This document shows, in pieces, positions 26,163-37,532 of a stretch of DNA of 64,000 nucleotides; position 1 is the stretch's first letter; each line of letters begins with the position of its first letter. Source of the DNA: Paramecium sonneborni. Taxonomy: Eukaryota; Ciliophora; Oligohymenophorea; Peniculida; Parameciidae. A program made the translations under genes and the position numbers. The notes under the pieces are model-generated. The model ran no database searches, was not told where the DNA came from, and worked only from the letters and a program-made list of their open reading frames with translations. The stretch spans positions 3,670-67,669 of the forward strand of contig CAJJDN010000047.1 of the NCBI GenBank assembly GCA_905182985.1, given 5' to 3'.

Positions 26163-28257
26163 ATGGATAGTAGTCCAAGATGTCCTTTTGCATTTTAGAC
26201 AGAACCAAGTAAAGATTCTCCTGTGAAGAAAGTGAGCTTCAAGGAATTTCTTATTTAGAGATAAAGTGGTCATAAATCATCATTACCTACTGTTGTCTAA
26301 ACAAAAAATAGGAGATGGGAAAAATAATTAAGTTCTTTATTATAACCAGAAGTATTCTCTTTTAGATAAGCACAATTAAATCAATAAATACCATTAAATG
26401 AAATAGTTAAAGTAGCGAGAATCACACATACAACAACTAACAATGAGTACAACTTAATTTTATTTAAGCTAAGAACAAGAATTTAAGAAAATTAAATCAG
26501 AATCTATCTCAATACCATTGCTTAACATTCCAATCACACCAACGAATGGCTTTTTTAAATTTTAACCATAGCATCGAATGAGAAAAACTGGAATGTATAG
26601 TCTCAGAAATTGTAATGAACAATTAGAGTAAATCAACAGAAAATAAAAATCAAATGTTAACAATTTTTCTCTACCCTAACTTACATAAGAAGAGATTATC
26701 ACATAATTTTTTTAAACAAAGTTTTAAAAATCAAATGAAAATGATGTAATTATGATCATTTACAATTAAGGAATTATAACATAAACCTATTGGATCAAGT
26801 GCAAGACTAGATTATGAGGCTAATATTCTTTTTACAAAGATCACATCTGATTATACTTTATATTAAAAATACAAAGGACGACATATAAAGCATCTTAAAG
26901 AAGTTTATCGCAGTTTGTTAGGTGTGGGATATGACAAAGAAATTATGATGGACCCTGGGAGACTCAAAAGCATCCATTCCTAATTAAATATAAAAAATGA
27001 TTAGTTTTTAAGATTTAAATACTTATTCATAAATTAGTTTCTCGAAATGGAAACTCCTTTAGATTTATTTTTTAAAGGTTGTCACAAAATAGAAAGTTTC
27101 AAACCCTTAGTTTTAAATAAAGTATATATATCAAAATTTATTAATAGCCTTTAGATTTCGAAATATATGGTTAGGATGTAGGAATTAAGAAAATTACAGA
27201 ATCAATGTATGATAAAATTTTTAAAGATTACACACTTTCTCCATATTTTATTTTGATTGACAAGGAAACTCAAGCAAAAAAATTTTCTCGTTTATTTGCG
27301 TAGTTGATTGATCATACTGATTCTCCAAATTATACTTTAGAAATATTGAGAGAAAGACATGTTTAATATAATTTAACTTTAGTTTAATTTGCTAATTTTA
27401 AATTTTATCTTTCAATGACTTTGTAATAGTAACAAATAGGATTTAAACATATCAGATAATTATTAAGAAAAATGGATACTTATAAATATGCTATTTTAAA
27501 CAAGGAAAGTTTACAAGAAACAATCAATGCTTTTGGATACAGAGAGTTTATTGATGGATTAGTTAAGTAATGTTAAACTGAACCGATTTTATATGAATTA
27601 TTTAATAAACGAGGTAAGCACAGATTTACAGCTCATTGTGAAAATATGATTCATTTTTTTTTTCGAGATAATGTAAAATCAATAACAGATTAAGATATAG
27701 AATAAATACATAAATGTAACTCCATAATTTCAGAAAAGGCCTTTTTAAAAGTAAAAGAACACACATTTTAGACTTTACTTAAAATAACAAAAGATGCTCT
27801 TATAATTTCTGATTTTGAAGAAGATTGGGAAGAAATAACACCTTTTATACTGAACAGATCAAAAAAACAAATTGTCAAATAATTGGGAGGGTAAACTTTC
27901 ATTAGTAACCTTGCCTCTACTTTGGCCTTTGAAATGTAATAAAGACCATAATTAAACAAGGTGTTTGAGGTATGATTTTGTTAATATAATTTCAATAGGA
28001 TAATGATACTTGTGTTGCCTAGAATCTGAGATGCAAATTGAATTTAATGCTTTATGGAATTCATTTCTATAAGAAAACAGAGTTAGAAGTTCTTCATAAA
28101 AGATTAAAAATATCAGAATAAGTTTATTTTGAATTTCAATAAGTAAATTAATAAAATTATGAAGGCCACTAAACACATTCTTGAAAATTTTCCTAAATTG
28201 TAATGGTTAAATAGAGTTTTAGAGGATTATAAAAAACATATTGTTTCTGATTTTTGA
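26163..28257 (+). CDS. Four-domain truncated-globin-like protein, copy A
   Basis: A 656-residue protein from six exons. Introns at 26,447-26,468, 26,746-26,770, 27,122-27,147, 27,970-27,998 and 28,143-28,164 (22, 25, 26, 29 and 22 nt) give an exact frame ending in UGA at 28,255. After a ~190-residue polar head, four helical units of 105-125 residues follow. Unit 2 (about 305-430) matches the truncated-globin pattern: a helix-B Tyr in MYDKIF near residue 325, then RERHVQYNL with His near 375, about 50 residues on, as in trHb group I. The other units each keep a His in the same place (KSIH, EQIH, EVLH). No signal peptide is visible. Heme binding is inferred, most plausibly in unit 2. The next gene is a paralogue. 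Confidence 0.65.
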
Positions 28258-28316
28258 TGATAACTTTAAATCATATTTATTTTTGATTATAATTGGTGTT
28301 TATAATAATTATAATA

Positions 28317-30349
28317 ATGTTTTCTGAATCAGAACACTCAAAGTCAGTTAAAACAAGTTCATTTAAGGAGTTTATAGAACTATTATCAACTGATAGAAAA
28401 CAAATCCTACCAATCTTAAATAAACGAAAATCTCAGTAGACTCTTGGAAGCATTATACACCATCATAACGATAGTGGATAACTAAAAGATATCTAATTGG
28501 CTTAAAATATACGACATGTATAAAATAATAATATTATTGAATATGCCATAAGCCTGTCGTAGTTAAGGTATGATAGCTATATAAACTTAACAATAAGACT
28601 CAGAAATTAACAATCATAGATTTAAACAAATAATAGATAGTCCATCATATAAAAACTCAAATCATCTAATTTCATATGAAAAAAGTAGTTTTAGTTAGCA
28701 TTTTCGTATAACGTCATAAAGATCAAGTCCATAATAAAAGAAAGTGAATTTAATAAGAAATCATCAGTTACTTGTTGATGTAGTAAAAGGGTCAGATAAA
28801 ATAAAGAATGATTTATGCTGTCCTCATAGTCCTTAACTTTAGAAGTCGCAATAATAGATAATTTCAGGATATTTAAAAGATTTGGCAAGGTAAATTTACT
28901 TATTAATTAAAAAAGAAAAAGAAGAGTGGTATAAAAACCACAAGGAATAGATGCAAGATTAGATTTTGAGACAGAATTAATTTATTCTGCCTTAACTTAG
29001 GATGGTGATTTAGCTAAAAAATTTTATAATAAAACAGGATCTCATGTTAAATAAATATTTAGAAGTATATTAGCAACAGGATATGATTAATAAATCTATT
29101 TAGATTTAAATAGGATAAGAAGTATTCATTTAGGATTGAATTTAAAGAGTTTTCATTTTTTTAGATTTAAATATCATTTTATGAATAGATTTATGCAAAT
29201 GGGTATACCTGTAGAACAATTATTTAAATGTTGTGAGAGAATAGAAAATGTGAGACCTTATATATTAAATGAAAAAATGGAATATGATGTATATGGTGGT
29301 TAAGATGGTATAGAATTGTGTGCAAATTAAATGTATGCTAAAATATTTGCAGATATAACATTAGAATATTATTTTGTGGGAATAGATAGAGCAACTTAGG
29401 CATCAAAATTTGCTAAACTTTTCTTTTAATTAATTTATCATATGGATTCTCCAAATTATACAAATGAAGTTTTAAGAGAAAGACATGTTAAATATGAATT
29501 AACGAATGTGTAACTTACAAATTTTAAATTTTATCTCGCTCTAACTCTTTAAGAGTTATAAGTTCCTTTTAAATATGCAAGTGCATTACTTAGAAGAATG
29601 GATATTTATAAATATGCTGTTATAAATAAAAATAGTCTTCAAGATTATATATGTAATTATGGTTATAATCTGTTTATTGAACAATTTGTAAAGAGTTGTT
29701 TAGAAGAGCCTGTTCTATATGATTTAATTTAAAGAAGGGGAAAGGCAAAATTTACAGGTCATTGTGAAAATATATTCCATTATTTTTTTCGATATAATGT
29801 CAAAGCAATTACTTTAGATGATTTAGAAGAAATTCATTATCATAAAACTATAATTACTGAAAAGATTTTTATGAAATTGAAGGAAAAAGCTATGGTTGAA
29901 GTTGGTAAACTTACTGATGATCGTATTGTTTTGGAAGATTTTGATGAAGATTGGGATGAAATTAAACCATTAATTTTAAGTGATCCTAGAATGTCTTATC
30001 TTAAAATAAAAGATAGGGATGTATTAATAAATGAATTGGCTTATAATTTAGAAAATGAGTTTTATTCAAGATAACTCAATGTAATTTATGAAGTATTAAT
30101 TGAAATTAATTCTAGACAGAAGAAATAAATATGATGAGAAATATCAAAAGTAAATTGAATCTTTTAGTTTATACTATTAAGTTTTTTAAAAGAACTGATT
30201 TAGAAGTAATACATAGAAGATTTAGAATCAGTGAAAGTTAATATTTCGATTTCTAATAAAGTTTTAGATCTCTTTTAGAGAAAGTTCCTGAACTTCATTA
30301 TATTCATGGATTATTAGAGGAATACAAAAAATATATAGTTTCGGATTGA
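28317..30349 (+). CDS. Four-domain truncated-globin-like protein, copy B
   Basis: A tandem paralogue of the preceding gene, starting 60 bp after its stop, with the same architecture. The head begins with an SFKEF motif shared with copy A. Unit 2 has MYAKIFAD and RERHVKYEL (B10-type Tyr and F8-type His), and the His-bearing helices of the other units read RSIH, EEIH and EVIH. Introns at 28,890-28,915 (26 nt) and 30,093-30,115 (23 nt) are clear; copy A's third intron is absent. Near 28,500-28,620 the frame must shift by one base and no good micro-intron does this, so the head is unresolved or carries a lesion. From 28,620 to UGA at 30,347 the coding is sound. Confidence 0.6.
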
Positions 30350-30422
30350 TATCTTAATTTGTTATTTTTACAATTATTTTTTATAGTTTAAATTTCATAA
30401 TTCAAATCATAATAAAATATTA

Positions 30423-31088
30423 ATGAGTGACTAATTCCATTAGTTGAATGATAAATGGACAATATCTGAGAAGTATACTGTTTAAAATAAAGATGATGAT
30501 TATAAAAAGACAATAGTTGATATATGTTCAATTAAGAGTGTTGAAGAATTTGCATTTATAATGAAATAAACAATCTATTAAAGTTTGACAGATTTATTTA
30601 GTGAGCCACAAAAATAAAAATAGTATAATTATGATGTAATGTTAGATTCAAAAATTTTAAAAACAATGCAATAGAAACACAAATTGAAGCAATTCAATTT
30701 TTTAAAAATGATATCAATCCGTGTTGGGAGGATCCAGAAAATGAGAAAGGAGGTGATATACAATTTGAAGTACCACTTACCTCAATTGATATTTATAATT
30801 AACTCTATACTGATATTATTTATGAGATTATAGGATAATCAAAAGAAGAATTAAGGCATGTATAATTTAAAATAAAAAAAGGTAAATGGAGTTCGAGTCT
30901 TAGATAAAATAAATGCTGTTAAAGGCAATGGAATAAGAATCGAATTATGGTTAGATATTGATCCAGTAGATACAAATGAATAAGTTAAAAACAATGTTAA
31001 AAAAATTGATGATTGGATTCTTCAATTGGCAGAATAATATGATATAAGATAACTTAAATTAAAAACATAATCGCACAAGAAAAAATGA
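30423..31088 (+). CDS. eIF4E-like cap-binding protein
   Basis: The product is 206 residues, with introns at 30,623-30,645 (23 nt) and 30,860-30,881 (22 nt). The eIF4E core is recognisable: SVEEFAF (the helix that binds eIF4G in the family), then FFKNDINPCWEDPENEKGG, where W-E matches the cap-stacking Trp102/Glu103 pair, and later GIRIELWLD, matching the beta strand near the cap phosphate site. The first cap-stacking Trp (Trp56 in mammals) is not conserved; a Tyr lies near that place. The Trp in the SVEEF helix is also missing. This suggests a divergent class such as 4EHP-like, whose role may be translational repression or stage-specific translation. Confidence 0.75.
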
Positions 31089-31159
31089 TTGGGTGTTTTT
31101 TGCAGTTTAAAATAAATAAATTTATCAATTTATTTAAAATATACTTTTAATCTAGATAA

Positions 31160-32063
31160 TCAATTTATAAAACGACTAATTTCTTAAGCTAAATTAGCAT
31201 CATCTTCAATAGGAGGCATATGACCTACTCCAGGTCTAATAATAAGAGTGCATTTATCTTCTCCAATTTCTTTAGCATTACCTTGTGCATAGATCTATGG
31301 TATAACTAAATCCATTTCACCATGATAAATTAATACGGGTCCCTTAATTAATGAAGCTCTATTTGTACCTCCAGAGCTAAAAATATTGATAATATTACGA
31401 GATATCAAATTGATTTAAAGCCCAACAAACATCAGTATATTATGTTTATAAAAATGTTTCATCCAATAATTATTGATATTCTTATTCTTCTGGGTATTTA
31501 CCACTATTGAATAATACCTTATCAAATATCATTCTCATAAAGTTTCTATCCTTATCATTTAATTTCTGTTATTATAGGGCAACTTTAGAATGATTTTTCA
31601 CTTATTGTTTTGTTTGGCATTTTACTTAACCATCTTAATCTTCTGTCATTAAGGTATAACCACAAACACTACCAGATGCAATCAAAATAAGTTTTTAATA
31701 TTTATTAGGATAATCCACTGCTAATTACATACTAACAATTCCTCCTAAAGACCATCCTGCAAGATAAACATTTTTTTGATAATATTCTTCATCCTTATCG
31801 GAAAGGATAGAATTTAGTAAATTATCCACATCATTAGATAAATCAGTCATACATTCTACATTATGATTTCCTTAGGATCTTCCAAATCCTCTTAAATCCA
31901 TACTAATACAACGAATCTTGGAATTTAATTATTGAATTTAATTTATCAGTCTTCTCCAATATTTACATGATATTAGATTTCCATGAATTAAAACCAATAT
32001 TTTGTCATATTCATTGTTGTTTGAGTGAGTATCTTCATAATATAACCAATTTTTAATATCCAT
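31160..32063 (-). CDS. Alpha/beta hydrolase
   Basis: A 293-residue soluble serine hydrolase with one 22-nt intron (31,377-31,398). The order of landmarks is classic: HGN oxyanion-hole motif near residue 30, DLRGFG, nucleophile elbow GWSLGG (Ser near 115), an acidic residue in HGEMDLVIP, and catalytic His in GVGHMPP near the C-terminus. This fits the esterase, lipase and epoxide-hydrolase-like branch; the substrate cannot be read. No signal peptide or membrane segment. It ends 71 bp from the convergent eIF4E-like gene. Confidence 0.8.
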
Positions 32064-32175
32064 CGTTTGAAATATATAAAAATTATTTAATAAAAATAGT
32101 TATGATAATAAACAATATACAATAATAGATATTGATTGCTGAAATAAAAGAAAGATATAAAGGTAATAGATGTTA

Positions 32176-32222
32176 ATTTAATAATATATATATAATATAT
32201 ATAATATATATAATATATCTAA
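32176..32222. repeat. Short TATAA/TA microsatellite
   Basis: An irregular run of TATAA and TA units fills the short divergent spacer between the hydrolase and the next gene. Probably a low-complexity promoter spacer. Confidence 0.7.
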
Positions 32223-32280
32223 CATATTTGATTTGAATACATATTATTTTATTATTTTAATTAATATGATACTGATAGCA

Positions 32281-33777
32281 ATGAGATACTAGAGACCACA
32301 GTTTCATGCAAGTCAAGTAGTAAAGAACGCTATTCAAAGAAGAAAAGGTATAAGAATATGATCTAATTTGAAATTAGAAAGAAGAAATGTAATGTAAGAG
32401 CATTTAGAAAGACTAGCTGATAAATTAGAATATAAAAGCTTCCCATATCATATAACTCATTATGATCCAGCACATTAAGATTACATTCCTGCTTAGAGAT
32501 AGGATTATAAATAAAGATTAACAGTGGATACTCATAATATGTTAGTTGATGGAGTAAAGAGAGATGTAGCAATGTAAAGATAAGTTGATGAAGCAATTAA
32601 ATAATTGGATAGACCTTATTTAAAAGGTAAAAGTGGAGTAACAAAAAATATCACTGGTGGATTGAGAGATTATTTTCCAATAGAAATGCCATATGCATAA
32701 ACTGGTAATTTAGAAAATGAAGAATTGGAATATGAAAATGTATTTAGAAATGAAAAGAGATGGATAGCATAAACAATTGCTCCAGTAGATAAAACAGAGA
32801 GTGAAAAAAGACATGAGAAAGAATTAGAATCTAGACCAGTTACAAAGAAATTCCATCCTGATAAAGGTTCTAAATATGATGTTGAAACTCCTTATCATTT
32901 GAGATTCCCTTATCTAGCAGATAGATTAGGACATCCTGAATTTTTAGCAAATCCTTTTTAAAGATTATTTAGATTAGAAAGTGATATGTATCATCCAAGT
33001 TATAATGATTAACCATTTGTTTAACATCCATCAGGTGATCCTGATCCTACATTAAATTTTGAAGAAGGTGAAGTAATCTATGAAAACACAAGATTATAAG
33101 AATGGCTTAAATTTGTATGGTGGACTGGAACATTTAGTTTTGCATGGATTTGTTGGGTATTACCATATAATATTGTATACAAAACTAATTTAATGTTTGA
33201 TCATTAAATAGATGCTTCATTCTATCCTTATCATTTATAATCTATTTATAATATGGATTATATGAGAATCAATGTTTTAGCAGCTACTGCAGCTTCTGCA
33301 TATCTATGGTATTTCCATCATATGTCTATGAATGATATTGGCAAAAATTATGTTACTAGAGTTTAATATAGTAAAGATAAAGAATTAGTCTTTGTTACAA
33401 GAATGGGATCATTTGGAGTTGTTAGAGAAGATGTATTTGAAACTCATCATTTAGAAGTCTTACCTTATTATACCAAATCTGGAGTTTAAAATATGAGATA
33501 AAATGTAAAACTATTCATTCATATATTAATAGGATCTAGGCATGTATGAAATATCTTGCTTAAATAAATAAGATCTTATGTATCTCTATAAAGAAGATGC
33601 CTTTTGGAATCCTAAACTTAAAACTTCATTCCTTTCAAATCATACATAATTAATTTCTAAATAATATTTTGGATTAAAAAGGTAAATATCTCATTCTTAT
33701 TTAGAAACGAAGAAGAAGAATATCAAAAAACTTTAACTATTGGAGATTTGCCATTAAAAGATTTGCCAGCTCCATGA
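32281..33777 (+). CDS. Probable mitochondrial membrane protein, ciliate type
   Basis: A 471-residue product (or 476 from the in-frame ATG at 32,266). Introns at 32,348-32,377 (30 nt), 33,505-33,532 (28) and 33,682-33,704 (23) give a frame ending in UGA at 33,775. The N-terminus is basic and free of acids (MRYQRPQFHASQVVKNAIQRR), like a mitochondrial presequence. A long hydrophilic middle is followed by two hydrophobic segments near residues 280-300 and 330-350 (FSFAWICWVLPYNIVY and VLAATAASAYLWYF), then a soluble C-terminal domain. I infer an inner-membrane protein, perhaps a lineage-specific respiratory-complex subunit, but recognise no named family. Its last 55 coding bases overlap the end of the opposite gene. 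Confidence 0.6.
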
Positions 33778-34748
33778 AATATTTCTATGCCATCACAATT
33801 TATTAAAAAACAAAATCTTTCTTTCTAATTCCACTAATATCTAAATAATATTGGCTTTAATTCTTCAAATAAATCTATATATTCTTATTTTCTCCCTTTC
33901 TTTATGAATTGTTCTATCTGCACTATTGAATTTATTGATTATATCTTCAAAAATTTACATATTGTTTTAAAATGATTTGGAATACACTATACATCAAATA
34001 TTCTATTAATCAATATGCACATTAAAATTATCAATCTTATATATGAATAATTCTTATCTTCTTAATTATCAAATTAAGATAAATTATTTGTTAATATATA
34101 TCTATAAGAACGCTTGATTTCTTCAAAATTACTGATGTCAAAATTCTAAAATATTTAAATAATATGCTGTACATCATCTAAATATTTTCCAATATATTAT
34201 AATAAATCTTATAAAAATTACTCATTTTTATTTTATTCAAGAATTTTCTTTAACTAAATTTAATCCTTCTAAAATAATATCTTTTAATTAGATTCAATGT
34301 CCAATTTTATATTTGTAATCATCCTCTTATACTCTTCAGAACATGCTATAAATTATAACCACTCCTAATATGGAACATTATAAACATTCTAATTTTATTC
34401 TAAAATAATCTAGTACTCTCTCTTTAGAATTATTTATGCCTTTTTCAATCCATAAATAGCTATGAAGATTAAATAATTATTTTGCTTTTAAAAATGTAAT
34501 TGTAATTACAAATAAAAATATATTTGATTCCAAATCAAAAAATCATCAGGTCTGTCAGAATTTAGAAATGGAAGTATGCTTAGCAGTAGATCATTTTCCA
34601 AAAGAGAACTCTTTATTTTATCTTCTTGAGTTTTTTACTAAGTTTATATTTAATTTTAATCAGCATTGCAAATGCTTACAATCTGATCTTATTGAAGCTA
34701 TGTATATTTTGCAGAGCTTTCTAATTCTGGAGGATATAGTGAACTCAT
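33723..34748 (-). CDS. Unknown helical protein
   Basis: An intronless 341-residue frame from ATG at 34,748 to UGA at 33,723-33,725. Composition is typical of real Paramecium coding sequence: hydrophilic, helical, rich in Gln, Ile, Leu and Lys (for example PYQEWLQFIACSEEYKRM). There is no signal peptide, one hydrophobic helix in the C-terminal half (RLIILMCILINRIF) and no recognised domain. Its 3' end runs 55 bases into the last exon of the convergent membrane-protein gene. If an unseen intron ends it earlier the overlap vanishes, but I found none. Confidence 0.6.
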
Positions 34749-34977
34749 ATTTTAACTAGTACCTTAAGATGAATTGTTCAAACTACTTTTTTCTTCTTAA
34801 ATTATAGGGAAACTAAATTAAATTAAAGGCAAACTTTCTTCAAACATTTTCTAATCATTAAATTGTAATATAATACTTTTATTATTAAAGTTTATTTTAT
34901 ATCAAAAGCTGTCGATTCTTCTAAATAATTATTTGAATTCTTCTCTCTTTTATGAATAAGTTTTGTAGTTGTGCCCA

Positions 34978-35736
34978 TCAAAATATTTTATTTATTGAAC
35001 TACTTTAATGAGAATAATATTAATTATTTTTAAATTTAGCAAACAATTGTGAATAATCAATTCTTTTATTTAAATCTATTTATAACATTGATATAACTAA
35101 TTTCTTTAAACCTTCTGAATAACTTGTTTAAGCAATAGATAAATTGATATCTGATTAAACTTCACTTAAATTGTTCATATTAAATTTTGGCAAATCATTT
35201 CCAATCATTAAAAAAAATATTACTCTGCCTAATAAAAAAATATCTACTTTCTCATTATAGATCTAATTGTATACCATTTCTGGCACTTAAAATTCTAAAT
35301 CTGGATAGAATCCAAATTCCATCATAACACAATATTAATTTTCAACAAGCAAAATATTGTGAACATTAAAGCATCTTCCTAATAATCCCTTTTAATGAAT
35401 AGCAAATAAAGCAATTAGAAGATCTTGACAAATCTTTAAAATAACTTATTCCCCAAAATATTTAAGTTCTGATAAAAGTTTATATTGTTAATATGACTCA
35501 AATGCATAGAAACCCTAACTTACAGGTTTATTGAATTTTCGTATATATTTGATGTCATTTTACAATTGCAGGTTACCAGCTTTAAATTCATTTAATTGTT
35601 AGTTATTTTTGTATATCTATTTCTAAATATATCCAAAATATGTCTTATCTTTATTATTTACTAAATATATATGAAAAGCAGTAGATTAAATTCTAGTTAA
35701 ATTCTGAGACTTTATGAAATCTTTGCTTAGGATCAT
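34978..35736 (-). CDS. Protein pseudokinase
   Basis: An intronless 252-residue protein with a kinase-domain layout but missing catalytic residues. The C-lobe is clear: the catalytic-loop position reads GRCFNVHN, where HRDLKxxN is expected, so the catalytic Asp and Lys are lost. The metal-binding DFG reads EFG; PEM stands for APE; and EKVDIFLLG matches the helix-F motif D(I/V)WSLG. A conserved terminal Arg-type motif (LNKRI) closes the domain. No glycine-rich loop is evident. It is therefore likely a scaffold or allosteric pseudokinase rather than an enzyme. It lacks extra domains. Confidence 0.7.
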
Positions 35737-36078
35737 TAAAAGAATTAAACCCTAATAAATTATAATTAATTATATATTATAAAATTCAACATTCTACCCT
35801 TAATTTATTTAATTATAAAACTTAGAAATTAAAAATTTTTCATTATCAATCTATATGTTGTTAGAAAGTCATAGCTTTTAATATGAGCAAAAACTATAAA
35901 AGGGATAGTTTTTATTAATAACGATTAAATATGTATGAATCAAAAATAAACTTTCTATAGATCTAATTTTGATTCCTATTGGTTTAGAAATTTTAAATCT
36001 CAGAATTTAATTTTAAAATAAATGTATTTTATGATCTAAATAATAAGAAAAAAACTCAATTACAAAATATGAAACAAA
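35737..36078. other. Intergenic spacer
   Basis: AT-rich spacer between the pseudokinase start and the end of the CXC gene. It should carry the pseudokinase promoter; no motif stands out. Confidence 0.5.
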
Positions 36079-36754
36079 TCAATTATTAAACAATCGCTCT
36101 GATCTCTTTTTTTTAAATTATTTTGGTTACTCGTTTTATCTTCTTATCTCATTAAATAAATCCTCATCCTTTCCATTTTCACAATGATTACAATTACAAT
36201 CAACTGTACATGATTTTTATCTTATAAAACATTCACAATATCTTTTTTAACATCTTGTTTTTTAACAATTACAACCCCAAACTTCTTTTGTTTCAAATAA
36301 CTTTTCTTAAGTCACTTTTTTATTTCGATGAGCTTTTTTTCTAATATACTCAACAGCCTCATCTCTTTTTATTAGGTATTCATCAGTATTTTAGCATTCC
36401 TCACATTTACATTATTCTACACATGTTTATCCATTATGAAAGCATGAACAATACATCTTCAAACAATTAGTTTTTGTACAACTACAAGGCTGCCATTTTG
36501 TACTATCTTATTTAGGACTTTCTTCCTTTTTTTCATCTAAATCTATTTATCTATTAATCACTTGTTGAAGTTATTCATTATTCTCTATTGTTGAATTCCT
36601 ATCATAATTAAATAAGATGATACAATTTTCTTAATTTAACTATTTTTGGGGATTATTTATTTTCCAAATCAATTTCGCTAAACTCAGAACATTTACTCCA
36701 AATTAATAGTAGTTTAGGAGGTCTATTTTCTTCTGAGAGTTCGTGATTACTCAT
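36079..36754 (-). CDS. Tesmin/TSO1-like CXC (LIN54-type) protein
   Basis: A 216-residue nuclear-type protein with one 25-nt intron (36,599-36,623). It holds two cysteine-rich CXC (CRC) repeats separated by a basic linker of about 50 residues. The first begins CSCTKTNCLKMYCSCF and ends CVEQCKCEEC. The second begins CNCQKTRCQKRYCECF and ends CTVDCNCNHC. This is the zinc-binding, sequence-specific DNA-binding domain of Tesmin, TSO1 and LIN54, which in animals binds cell-cycle gene promoters in DREAM/MuvB. The protein is little more than the domain itself plus a short acidic N-terminus and a basic tail ending RSERLFNN. Confidence 0.9.
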
Positions 36755-37002
36755 ACGAAAAATTTAAATATTATATTTTTTTATATATAATTCATTTATT
36801 ATTAAAATAAATCATAATAAAATAATCTTTAACTTAATTGTTTTCGACACAAAATTTGAAAATCAATTTTACATATTATAAATTGTATTTTAAGCAAGAC
36901 TTTATTGCTTTCAAAATTATATTTAGTTGTGGTTAATTTTTTATTATTTTATTTATAATATTATGATTGAAAATATGGAAACTTTTGAATATAAAGTTCA
37001 TT

Positions 37003-37532
37003 TCACTTATTGTAAATTCCGTATAAATCGGTAATAGTCGTTTTAGTAATCTCAAAAGTCTTAACTAAATAATCTAAAGTAAGAAACTATATATTTTAAA
37101 GTTTGTTACTCCAAATTCTTTTGTTCTTTCGATAAATATATCTTTGGCTTAACCCCATTTTGCTTAAACTTAAGGTTCCTAAAATTTCTTTTGTAATTCT
37201 TCATATTTCAGTTTTAAATTATCTGTTATAACTACATTTTATCTTTAAATTACTTACATTAAGTAGTATCACTGTAAGGCTTATGCTCAATTGAAGTTTA
37301 AATTGCTTAATTAACTTTTTAATTTGTGTTGTTGTTCATTTATGAAGTTTGTATAATCAAAATTAATATTATTGTTTAGCATTACTCAAATAATGCTTTC
37401 AATTACAAAATCCTAATTTTTCTGATGATATCCATCTACTATTCCTATTAATTCATATAGTAATTTAAACTTTTCTTAATTTTTTAGATCATTAAGCATC
37501 TGTTTATTGGGTATATTAATTTATATTCTCAT
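37003..37532 (-). CDS. Unknown small coiled-coil protein
   Basis: A 152-residue product from four exons. Three inferred introns (22, 26 and 23 nt) together give a frame exactly divisible by three, from ATG at 37,532 to UGA at 37,003-37,005. The N-terminus is helical (LKNQEKFKLLYELIGIVDGY), the centre is polar with many Asn, Gln and Thr, and the C-terminal part is a charged helix (LKLKYEELQKKF). No domain recognised. Most of the gene lies inside the duplicated block, so it recurs in truncated form at 38,234-38,725. Confidence 0.5.

Noticed and set aside
28691..28888. 65-codon minus-strand frame
   Set aside because: Antisense shadow of the head region of globin-like copy B.
32176..32222. TATAA-rich run considered as a tandem promoter array or replication origin
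   Set aside because: Simple TA-rich microsatellite; such runs are frequent in this composition and no further signal supports a function.
34568..34759. 63-codon plus-strand frame beginning MEVCLAVDHF
   Set aside because: It lies antisense to the N-terminal part of the well-supported minus-strand gene 33,723-34,748.
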